A stretch of 29,477 bases of DNA from Didymodactylos carnosus (taxonomy: Eukaryota; Rotifera; Eurotatoria; Philodinida; Philodinidae), in assembly GCA_905250885.1 (NCBI GenBank), contig CAJNOQ010001668.1, positions 1 to 29,477 of the forward strand, in the 5' to 3' direction. The notes beneath the pieces are model-generated. The model had not been told where the DNA came from and made no database searches. It was given only the letters and a program-made list of their open reading frames with translations. The translations under genes and the position numbers were made by a program. Shown here piece after piece: positions 1 through 9,092 of the stretch; position 1 is the stretch's first letter, and the number at the start of each line of letters is the position of its first letter.

Positions 1-2235
1 GGGTAAACGAAAAACAAAAGGACGCCCCAAGAAAGTTAGCAAAGCTTTAAATTTGTAAATAAATGTAAATAAAACTGTGAAAATATTGTCTTTGTTAAAA
101 TTTCGTGCTCGTTTTTCATTTGATTTATGGAATAATTTTGACTAAATTGGTGAAAGGTCGCGTACAAATAATCACATAGAAGGTTATCATAGACAATGGA
201 TCCGGTGCGAACGGATCTCTGGATATGGATATTAATGAATTATCAAAAAGTTTTAAGAGCTCTTTCTCATCGATATATAGATGTTAGGAAAGGTGCTAGA
301 CATAATAGTCACGAAGACTTGTTGTTGATATAGCTTAGTATTATCAATCTAGAAAGCGACCAATTTATATATCTATATTTCAAATTACGATTATTGATTA
401 CTCATTAATTATAAAAGTGGTCGCTTTTTGGCAATGGAGAATATGTAACGTTACTCGTTCCAATTTGCGACCACTTTGATCCTAAGTGACTTAAACTTTG
501 GTTGCATTCAGAAAGCTACTATTTGAAGTGTCTCCTATCGTCCCGCATCTTCCCTTTTTTTTATTTCATAATCAACGTGTCGCGACGATGCTTTAAACTA
601 TAGTAGATTCGAATCGTTTGATCCAAAAAGTCGATTTCATTTTGCGATTAAAAACATTCGTTTTAAGTACTCCAGTAATTATGATTAATTAATCAGACAA
701 CGTTTAGATTTGTAAACTCTTTCAGTTGTTCAAATATTTTTTCACTTTTGTTCTAGCTATTATAATCAAGGAGAAAATTAATAATAAAGGCGGACGCTCA
801 ATTTTGGCCGCCACTGTATAAAGCGTAATTTGTATGATGGTCGAGTATTTTCCTCGTTAAAAAAGGGTTTTCGATGGGCTCATTACCTCTCGTCTTTTCG
901 ATTTTCTTCCTTATTGTTGTGCTGCTGAAGAAGGTGCATTAGTGTCTCGAAACACTTAGAATAAAGTAAAAATTATAAAGAAAGTAAGGTTAAAGTAATT
1001 CAAAATTCAAGCACCTCTCGAATTTCTTTTCAACACACATATTCTGATTTGTCTCTTCGTGCTGATCACGAATCTGGCCTTCTGTTCTAATTTTGACCGA
1101 GTTTTCACGGAGAAAAACGACAAACTCTGAGAGGGGTTCAAAAAACGGAAAAAAATGACTTTTGGAAAAAATGAGTTTTCTCTATCAAAACTAAAACAGA
1201 ATGTCAGATTCGGATTCTCCGTCTCAAACTGCATCTAGATCTATGCTCTAGTACCAGTTATTACATATCGTATAGTCTATGAAAACACCGTTATTGTATT
1301 ATTGGTATATATACAATCTGACTGTTAGTTTGAGAGAAACCATAAATAGAAGTAAAAACTAATTTTCGATCTGAGAATTTTTCGTTACTTTGTATCAAAT
1401 CCAACATAGCTCTTTTCCTGTCTGATATCATCGTCGTTGAAGGACGGAAGAAAATAGAATGTAAAATCTTCATGTATTAGACGTACATTAGATTCATAAG
1501 TAGAAAGAGAAAACGAAGGATAATAGAAAAACCAGAAGAAAATAGAAAGATATGTATAAATATCATCAGACAGATATGCGCAAAATCTGTCTAATGAAAA
1601 AATTAGGATAATCACTCCACATTTAACACAAATTGAATTAGGGATAAAGGAAGAGCTGAAAACACTCTTATACGGGCCAAATTGGAGCAAGTTCCATATC
1701 TCATTGATGTGGAGGAGCTTTGGGACAGTACAGTAAGACATAGAATCTGTTCTGCCACGTACTATCTGTAAAACTTTTGTGGTCATATGTTATGAAGATG
1801 AATTGTCATCATTTTAAATGTATTTTGGTACTAGTTAGACTTATATCAATAAATAGGGAACAAAAAAAGCAAGCGGGGAAAATATTCGTAGGAAATAAAG
1901 GAGAATAATTAGAATAATAAAGTAATTGAGCTAAACATTCTATTAATTTTACGAGAGTCCAAACAAAAAATGAATGTGTCGAAGTATACGCTATAATATT
2001 CGAAAAGCATAGTAGTTTGTCATCGATATTGTTGTTAATAATTCAACGGATCACGAACTTGAAGTTGATCCTGGATGTGTATCAAATACACAACATTTAG
2101 AACGAAATCAAATTGGTTTAAGAGTACTATGTGAAAAAGTATGGTTCGGAATTTAGCAATCGCATATAATGTTTCCAAAGTAGATCTGGGATCAGAGAAT
2201 AATTAAACAAATTAAAATAATAAACTTAGAGAACA
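1..2235. other. Gene-poor AT-rich stretch
   Basis: I see no convincing coding region here. The open frames at 1007-1234, 1291-1473 and 1385-1786 (minus) are low-complexity, lack domain-like composition and have no plausible splice context. The only structure noted is a small inverted repeat at 414-477. Confidence 0.6.
414..477. repeat. Short inverted repeat (11-bp perfect arms)
   Basis: Arms 414-424 (AAAGTGGTCGC) and 467-477 (GCGACCACTTT) are perfectly complementary, and partial pairing continues inward (TTTTTGG against CCAATTT). A third related GCGACC motif lies at about 354. The size suggests a tiny foldback or MITE remnant. No target duplication was recognised. Confidence 0.5.
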
Positions 2236-2870
2236 AATTAAATGCTCAGTATTTTTTTGTAAACGCTCAGTATAATTTGCTCAGTATTAGGCATGGGCGA
2301 GTCCAAGTCCTTAACATTAAGGACAAGTCCGAGTCCCGAGTCCATTTCAAGTCCGGTATTTTTTTTAGATTCATTATTGACGAGGGTGGTTTATTTCTCT
2401 TTTTTAATTTACTGAGCCCTGGATAGATACGCCTAGATAGATTGTTTTTTAGAAAATAAGGTTACTTTGCATGTCCGTTTCCCGAACAAAATTTTCAAGT
2501 TTTTGCCAAACAGAAGGTGTTGTTATTACGCTCTTCAGTCTTCTCTGTTCATTTGTGTTAAAAGTTGAATAGATCGGACTCGAAATACAAAAACTCAAGC
2601 CCGAGTCCGAGTCCTTCAAAAAATGTCCAGTCCGACTCTGCCAAAAAATCTTCCACTCCGGACTCGCCCATGCCTACTCAGTATTATATACAAATTATCA
2701 GTAAATAGACCAAACTGTCAGTATAAAATTTAATGGTCAGTAACTATTATGTTTGCTCAGTTAACTAATTGTTTGCTCAAGTAAATTAATAATTTGTTTA
2801 ATGTTAAAGTTAAGTACCAGTAACTAATTCAGTTTGCTCATTTAAAAATTCATTTACTCATCAGATATAA
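2236..2870. repeat. Degenerate GCTCAGTA / TTTGCTCA repeat array
   Basis: The words GCTCAGTAT, TTTGCTCAGT and related TCAGTAACTAATT recur irregularly at about 2240, 2263, 2278, 2677, 2700, 2718, 2735, 2755, 2772, 2817 and 2835. This looks like a decayed minisatellite with a 20-30 bp period. A hAT-like MITE sits inside it. Beyond it, 2870-3570 shows nothing recognisable. Confidence 0.45.
2280..2684. mobile_element. hAT-like MITE with 8-bp target-site duplication
   Basis: The element proper spans 2288-2676 (389 bp). Its ends are perfect inverted repeats beginning TAGGCATGGGCGAGTCC at the left, with the reverse complement at the right. It is flanked by a perfect 8-bp direct duplication, CTCAGTAT, at 2280-2287 and 2677-2684. 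An 8-bp duplication is the hallmark of hAT transposases, and TIRs starting (T/C)AGGG-like are common in that superfamily. Subterminal regions are rich in GAGTCC heptads in both orientations. There is no ORF, so it is non-autonomous. Caveat: the target lies in an array containing other CTCAGTAT words, so the duplication could partly be chance, although both copies abut the TIRs exactly. Confidence 0.75.
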
Positions 2871-3573
2871 AGGGTGGTTATTATTCTACATAGCAGACTG
2901 CGCTCAGGCAAATAAAACAGTTCACATACGCTGCTATTACAATGCACGAACTACACACATATAGAAAGAAAAGGAGAAAGCACATTTCTACACTGAGATA
3001 AACAGAAAGCTTTCTCGGGTCAATACATATCCTATATATGAGAAGAAAGTGTCTGTCACAAGGTTCCCTTTAGAAAAAGAAATCACTGATAAAAGCGATA
3101 TTTAGACAGGAAAACAAACATCTTGATGTAACTAAGGGAGCAACTGGCCAACTGCACAGTATCTTTAAGCCGTCCTAATTACTCCAGTTGAAATTTCTGA
3201 AACCTTCAGCTTGTCCAATGCTTTGCAGATTGGTTTTTGAGCACGTCATGGACCTCCACCAATAGTCAAAAACAGCTGCTCAACGAGCATGTGCTGTGTA
3301 GGTTTCCATCCATACCTGTTGAGGGAATAACCGTTGAGTGCAATATGAGAAATTTCGGGGTTTGAGATTGGGAATACGTTGAAGTATCGCTCTCTCTTTC
3401 ATGTTGAAATTTCACTATAATCTAGCCTTAATACTATAATATATTCACTATAATCTAATCTTCAACATCATGTAAACAACAACATAAATAATTTTGTGGT
3501 AATAAAGGTTGGAGGGACAAAACCTATACTCTTTTTCTGTCCAAGGAAACAGTAATACGAATTAAATTCTGGC

Positions 3574-3807
3574 TTATGTTTTTCTGTATTATTTTTCTTT
3601 GCTGCCGATGTACTTTGTTGTTGTTGTAATTGCGGCATTCTTCAAACAGTTTGCAACATGCCCACTAACAGATGTGGTCCTGTTTTGAGGTTTATAGGTT
3701 CACAATTGAATGTATATTAAACTTTCAGCGAATCAGAGAAATGAATCATCTGAACTTTTTATTCTTCTCAGAATAGGTCAAAATTCGGCTTTGGTCCACG
3801 ACGATGG
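3574..3807 (+). repeat. LINE 3'-end copy, inverted relative to 6433-6666
   Basis: This 234-bp block is nearly identical to the reverse complement of 6433-6666. Its last 136 bp (3672-3807) also match the tail of the LINE fragment at 6694-6829. In all copies the shared tail starts at the final codons before an in-frame TGA (GTTTTGAGG), which fits a non-LTR retrotransposon 3' UTR. The upstream part can be read as a cysteine-rich C-terminus (C-N-C ... R-C-G) resembling the terminal zinc finger of such ORFs, but this is weak. The block sits 2.6 kb from its inverted partner, so the pair could form a long hairpin. Confidence 0.6.
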
Positions 3808-4710
3808 TTCTGTTACTGTTAGATTTATTCGCCGTCGTTTAGCAGAAGTAGAATTTGTTTTTCTTCTCCTCCATTTCCTTTTTCAATTCTGTCATATTTT
3901 ACTGTTATTAGCTAAACTTAAATTACAGAAGATCAGTCACAATTTTATTAAAGATATTTTAACTCAGTATCTCTCCCTTCCTCTGCTCTACTCTCTAAAA
4001 AGTAATTCGAAGTATATTTGCCGCTGTCTCTTGGTTTTGAGATAGTATATTGCATTATACATCCATTTCCATTTGATCGATTGGTAATATGTTGGTGCTG
4101 TTGTGGAGTAGATAACGATATTGACCGCAATCATTGTTTCTGATGAAAGTAGACGTATAACTTATCTGATCCTTATACGACTCTTATTTCTTTCATCGTG
4201 CACAGCATCGGAAATTACATAGACTCTTACATTTGTCTGCTAAAAGGGTCATATTCTACATACTCTCTGGCGATGTCAAGTTTCAGTCTCTCTTACAATG
4301 AAGCAACTTTGACGTAGTCGCAGGGTTAATATCTAGGATTAATATACCGTATGAAAGAATAGCTCGAGTAGTACAAGTGTTGATACTGGTCGGTTACCGA
4401 CCCAATTCTTTTTTTATTGGATTAATCAGCTCTTCAGCTTGATTTTTATCTGTAGCGCAAGAACATTTTGTTTTGTTTTGCCTTCAGGAGAAGTGAAATA
4501 CTGAGTGTCACGTTTTCACTTTTGGCCATTTTGTGACAGCTGGCCTGCCCTTGTAAAAGTAGTAGGACAAACTCGTCGCGGTTGTGTCGAATTGTGAAAT
4601 TAGTGTATATTCTGGCAACTTCCCAGATTAAAAAGTTAAGAAAGGACGGGGAACGGTTTCTACTAGAAAATGGTTTTTCACATGCCTGATTAATTTTTGC
4701 ACAATTTTAG

Positions 4711-5051
4711 GACTAACACCAGTACAATCAAAATTTCGTCTCTACTACGAAAAAGTCAAACATAAGATAAAGACATTGAATTTGTTTTCTCGGAAATTGA
4801 CCACTGATGAAGATGAATTAAAGATTGAAGTAACAGCCACACAGTTAACAATCATTCTTTTGATCCTTTCACTGTTCGTACTTGTGATTTATACGGCAAG
4901 GCTGTACTTTACCACAATGATACACGTGAAGAAGTCTGCTCTACCAGTATACAACGATCTCTATCAAAAATACACGACTTCACTCATTTGTCGATGTTCT
5001 ACCGTTGCCATCTTCTATACGGAAAACAATTTCTTGTATTTTTCAAGCTAA
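4711..5051 (+). pseudogene. Exon of a putative single-pass membrane protein, truncated
   Basis: A splice acceptor (pyrimidine-rich tract ending TTTTAG) precedes an open frame starting at about 4711. The encoded segment has a basic, aromatic N-terminal stretch (FRLYYEKVKHKIK), then an acidic TTDEDELK segment. A hydrophobic helix of about 20 residues follows (QLTIILLILSLFVLVIYTA), then a tail with YNDLYQKYTTSLICRC. From memory, this order (YEK motif, DE-rich linker, TM helix, YxxLYxxY...CxC) resembles a large uncharacterised family of membrane proteins in bdelloid genomes, whose ectodomain normally continues much further. Here the frame ends soon after the CxC motif and I find no continuation to 5.9 kb, so I call it a truncated copy. 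The upstream exon with the start codon was not identified; the first internal ATG is at 4776-4778. The family assignment is unverified. Confidence 0.5.
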
Positions 5052-5181
5052 ACAAAAGCGCCATTTGTCGTACTTTCAAAACCAAAACGGATATTTTAGT
5101 TGCAAAATTCTTTTTTTGCGTCTTGTAAACTATGTATTATTTACAGAATGCAATAAATTCGTCATCATGACTCATGATGAT

Positions 5182-5242
5182 ATTTTGGAAACTGCATTTA
5201 TTTGAATGAACGGTTCATTCAAATGCATGCAATTTTCAAAAT
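5182..5242. repeat. 61-bp near-perfect hairpin
   Basis: Arms of 30 nt (5182-5211 and 5213-5242) pair with four mismatches around a single-base centre at 5212. The inner 11 bp (TTTGAATGAAC) are perfect. A smaller palindrome lies directly upstream at 5162-5180 (TCATCATGA C TCATGATGA). It could be a mini-foldback element or a transcribed hairpin; nothing here distinguishes them. The flanking 5243-6060 has no recognisable gene, only a short hairpin near 6025-6062 (GTACCGGTGC/GCACTGGTAC). Confidence 0.6.
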
Positions 5243-6105
5243 GTGCATTATTTAAAATTATTATGCTGACCAGTTTTAAATGTGAACAACACTTGTGGAA
5301 TATAAATAACTAGAACATCAACGGCTACTTGCTATATGACTCAGGAGCTTCTATCCTTAATTTTCTTTTAATCCAGATACAGTCATCCAATTTTTTAGAA
5401 ATGCCTACATAAATTCCGTGAGCATATTCCATTTTAACCAAAATTCCTTATCGATTTCCTATATACTATAAGATAGAGAATTAACCTCCAGCAAACTGAA
5501 AACTGAATTTTCTCTGAACTAGAAATTCCTCATAGAATTTATAGAGAATCAGTAAAACAGCAGCAGTAAGACAACGTAGATTCCTAGATTGAAGAATCTG
5601 GTAGTCGAGTTCCCTCAGCATTCTGACTAGATTTCGTTTCCTGGAATTCTGCTAAATCTGATAAGAATCTTACACGAATTCATAAGAAATTGGGAAGAGT
5701 CAGCAAAACGACGAAAAATAGTGTCTGTTATATAAGACACTTTATTTAACCAGCGAAAATAAGAGCTATTTAGATAAGTAAACAGAGAGCTGAATTTGCT
5801 GTGCACATCCTCTGAATTTACTACCTAACTCTCTATTCATACTGATTTTTCCTTTTCAAACAAAGATTATAACATGACAAAAGCATTGTCTCCTCGACGA
5901 ATGCATTAAAATTTGATTGCACTACGTTCTTGAAGAAAAGTCAGTAAACACAGTGGAAAAGTAAAACACAGTGGAATCAATCGTATATAACAAAATAGTG
6001 ACTGGAAGAATGTGAAACTAGTGCGTACCGGTGCAGCATAGCATGTCGTGCGCACTGGTACTGCCGACCTTTTTTCAATACTGTACTGGAATTCTTTTGT
6101 TTTCT

Positions 6106-6285
6106 CGACAAGAATTTCATGTTTCGTCTTGAAGAAGTCTATGTCAATCCAGCAGAATTTCAAGTTTTTTTTTGCAGAAATAGGTGTTTTTCGACAAGAA
6201 TTTCGTGTTTCTTCCCGAAGTAATCGGTGCTACTCCAGAAGAATTTCATGTTTTTTTCCGAAAGAGGTGGTTCTCCACAAAAACG
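6106..6285. repeat. ~42-bp minisatellite, about 4 units (family shared with 28.5 kb)
   Basis: Four head-to-tail degenerate units of 40-44 bp each carry a core like ACAAGAATTTCATGTTTTT followed by a GAAGAAATCGGTGTTTTTC-like part. The same unit recurs about three times at 28508-28649. The open frame through this block on the plus strand is a by-product of the repeat, not a gene. Confidence 0.7.
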
Positions 6286-6432
6286 TTTTGTAAAACACTT
6301 GGATTTGTCAGTGTCTAACACTCCAGTAACTGGTTTAAGTTAACCACGTCATTGATTTCCATCTAGCATGCCAAGGGATGTGTTTTCATTACTTCTTTCC
6401 CATTTCGATATTATTTTTCTTGCACAACAGGG

Positions 6433-6666
6433 CCACCGTCGTGGACCAAAGCCGAATTTTGACCTATTCTGAGAAGAATAAAAAGTTCAGATGATTCATT
6501 TCTCTGATTCGCTGAAAGTTTAATATACATTCAATTGTGAACCTATAAACCTCAAAACAGGACCACATCTGTTAGTGGGCATGTTGCAAACTGTTTGAAG
6601 AATGCCGCAATTACAACAACAACAAAGTACATCGGCAGCAAAGAAAAATAATACAAAAAAACATAA
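6433..6666 (-). repeat. LINE 3'-end copy adjacent to the LINE fragment
   Basis: The first 136 bp (6433-6568) are a direct repeat of 6694-6829, the tail of the neighbouring LINE fragment. The rest (6569-6666) replaces that LINE's coding end with a different sequence, which is shared only with the inverted copy at 3574-3807. This suggests two related LINE insertions, the second truncated to little more than its 3' end, lying next to each other on the minus strand. Confidence 0.6.
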
Positions 6667-6693
6667 CGGCGAAGAAATCTAACAGTAACAGAA

Positions 6694-7649
6694 CCACCGT
6701 CGTGGACCAAAGCCGAATTTTGACCTATTCTGAGAAGAATAAAAAGTTCAGATGATTCATTTCTCTGATTCGCTGAAAGTTTAATATGCAATCAATTGTG
6801 AACCTATAAACCTCAAAACGGGACCACATTTTTCTTGCACCAATCTAGAGCACAAGATCTCACATGTCCTGTTATTTCTTGCGGTTTAAATTTGTTCATA
6901 CAGTTTGGACAAGCGTACCAATTGTTGTTATCCTTTACTAAGACCTCAACAACTTTTCGTGGCGCTATTCCTTGATCAATTTTCTTCTCCGCAAGCCGTT
7001 TCTGGTCACCTCTCCCTTTATACTCTCGCACTATTTGCTCAATGTTTGTGTTGGCCGTGGTGGTTTTCACTTTGGTGTTAATTGTTTCCCTCCAACGATC
7101 TCTGTCTTTCACTTCTCTTCTCCAGTTTCTCACATTGTATTTCGCCAGATCGTCGGTGACTTTGTCATCCCAGCTTTTCCTAGCACCAACATTATCGGGT
7201 CTTTTCTCGCTAAAATACGAAAACATAACTTTCTTCACTAAAGCTGCTTCGCCTAGATCGTTTGACATTCTATTTACATGTCCAAACCATCTGAGGCGGT
7301 TTCGTCTCATAATCTCTTCGATGGCTGGCTGTCCTGTAAGATGTAAGATCGTTTGATTTGGCACCCTATCGCCTAAGTTCAGTCCCACTAAAGTTCGTAG
7401 ACATTTCATGTAAAAAGTGCCGATACGTTTCTCTTGCGCCACGGTTGGACACCACGTTTCGCTGCCGTACAGAAGAAACGGCAGCACACAACTAAAAATT
7501 CTTAATTTGGCATCAATGGAAACGCTCTTTCCATACCAAACTACACTTCGCAACATATTGAAAGCGGTTGTTGCCTTTGTTAATCTTGCCTGTAGTTCTG
7601 TTTCCATTTTCTGGTCTCGTGAAACTACGCTTATAATAACGGTAACCAT
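6694..7649 (-). pseudogene. Non-LTR retrotransposon (LINE) ORF2 C-terminus, 5'-truncated
   Basis: The minus-strand frame 6813-7649 encodes the distal part of a LINE reverse transcriptase polyprotein. It has the post-RT 'thumb' signature (FLLYGSETW), then RNRLRWFGHVNRM, a charged linker, and a terminal CCHC-like zinc knuckle (CPNCMNKF ... H-x4-C). These features are standard for RTE/Jockey-like elements; I do not assign a clade. The catalytic RT palm (YADD box) and endonuclease are missing, so this is a 5'-truncated dead copy. The true 5' limit is about 7625, just where an unrelated TIR element begins, so the first residues of the open frame belong to that element. The 3' UTR is 6694-6812 and is duplicated at 6433-6568. 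Confidence 0.85.
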
Positions 7650-8071
7650 CAGTTAGTTAATTTTATGGTAACTATTTTTTAAGTATGCCAGAAATATCCA
7701 CACAGCGACTTAAAATGGCTTCCAAAATCGTTAGTTTTCCGCTAAAACTGTTGAAACTTTCATAAATGACATGGCTTTGTAGTCTAATTTCGTTGATGAA
7801 AACAAAAAAGATTTATCAAGCTGGCCGTAGATGCTGAGGTCTCCAGAGACCTCCTTAAAACTCGCAGTTACAAAACATTAAAGTTATATAATTTGCATTA
7901 TTTTAGTCGCTTGGCACATGTGTGCCAATCAAAATCATGTCATTTACGAAAGTTTCAACAATTTTAGTGGAAAACTAACGATTTGGAGACCATTTTAAGC
8001 CGCTGTGTGGATATCTCTGGCGTACTTAAAAAATAGTTACCGTAAAGTTAACTAACTGATAGTTACCGTTA
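7637..8071. mobile_element. MITE with ~137-bp terminal inverted repeats
   Basis: Left arm 7637-7775 and right arm 7935-8071 are complementary with scattered mismatches. Outermost bases are TAACGGTAAC...GTTACCGTTA. The 160-bp centre contains TTGGCACATGTGTGCCAA, itself a palindrome (about 7912-7929). There is no ORF and no convincing target duplication. The left end abuts the 5' truncation point of the LINE fragment, so either the MITE landed there or the LINE ended at it. Confidence 0.65.
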
Positions 8072-8101
8072 TTTCAACGGCAACTGAAAACGCAGTTATT
8101 A

Positions 8102-8176
8102 TTAAAGTAACGATAACTGTCTTTTCAGTTACAGTTGTTTTAACGCTAACTGAAAAGACAGTTGTCGTTACTTTAA
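8102..8176. repeat. 75-nt hairpin, 30-bp arms with one mismatch
   Basis: Arms 8102-8131 and 8147-8176 pair over 30 bp with a single G/A difference, around a 15-nt loop. The arms consist of the words TTAAAGTAACG and AACTGTCTTTTCAGTTA. Related words (GTTACCG, AACGGCAACTG) occur at 8060-8100 and 8170-8210 and in the adjacent MITE ends. The structure may therefore derive from the same element family. The Thr/Val-rich minus-strand open frame 8052-8306 is produced by this repetition. Confidence 0.7.
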
Positions 8177-8727
8177 CGGCAACTGTTTTTCCAGTTACCG
8201 TATCGATAACGACCGAAGAAGTAACCGAAACTTTTACAGTCCTATTCACGAATATATTTTTCATAATATTTATCGTATTTACTAATATCAGTTCTATATC
8301 GAGCACGAAGTGCCTCTAAATGTAAGAATACGTGAATTCTGAGGCATTTTAAGAAACTGTGTGAGTAAACGAATCCGAGGTCAAGCAGTCTTATAAAGTC
8401 ATCAATCACAATCGTTTCTTTTCAGAGAACTCGAAAGGATCGGTGGAAAAAGCTTTTCTCAAAAAATCTACTAGGCGTCCTCCCTCGGTCAAAATGTTGG
8501 AAAAGAATTGATTTAACCTGTACAGTTTTAGTTCCAAATATTGAAGATATTGAATATGATATTTCGTAAAAAATCCGTAATGAGCACTTTTATTGCTCTG
8601 GTTTGACGGGCGTATAAATCGGATTCTAGTCGGGAATAACTAGAAAGAGTATAATACATTTTTAGGGAATATCATTGAAAACAAGAAAAAAGTATTTAAA
8701 ATGACTTTTGTTTGTTATTTTCAATAG

Positions 8728-8829
8728 ATACAAACTTCAGTAAATTTGCTGAACACACTAACAAAAACTTGTACAACTGCAGATGGAGAAGCAATGGAGT
8801 CTGAAGCTGAAAGACTCTTATGTAAATAA
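8728..8829 (+). CDS. Possible 3'-terminal exon of an unidentified gene
   Basis: A pyrimidine-rich acceptor (TTTTCAATAG) is followed by 33 codons to TAA with protein-like composition (LNTLTKTCTTADGEAMESEA). An AATAAA-like signal overlaps the stop. A second candidate exon lies upstream at 8426-8511, after the acceptor TTTCTTTTCAG, with a lysine-rich reading (KAFLKKSTRRPPSVKMLEK). The two were not joined convincingly because no clear donor was found. If real, the gene would converge on the PPR gene with about 260 bp between them. It could equally be chance or a relic. Confidence 0.22.
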   Translation: MQTSVNLLNTLTKTCTTADGEAMESEAERLLCK

Positions 8830-9092
8830 AAATAGAATATTCGAGTTATCCGCGAAAACATTATAAGTTACTTAACCATTATACGTGCATCTTTTGTACA
8901 AGTAGCTGTTACAGGTGTTCCATTTTAGAAATATGACTTTGGTGTATCACAATGTTCATAGTCAAACTTTATTTTTAAACAGAATGACTTGAAATAAAAA
9001 GGTACTAACTCAGCATTTTCAGTAACAGCCGCATAGAGAAAGCCATGTGAAAAATGGAATAAACGTGAAACGACACATATATAGAAAAAACG

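Noticed and set aside
1385-1786. 133-codon minus-strand frame
   Set aside because: Rich in Phe, Ser and Ile, with no domain, repeat or splice context; typical of AT-rich chance frames.
6048-6293. 81-codon plus-strand frame
   Set aside because: Produced by the ~42-bp minisatellite.
6972-7656. Plus-strand frames across the LINE fragment
   Set aside because: Shadows of the minus-strand LINE coding sequence.
8052-8306. Thr/Val-rich 84-codon minus-strand frame
   Set aside because: Generated by the repeated GTTAACTG-type words and hairpin; not protein-like.
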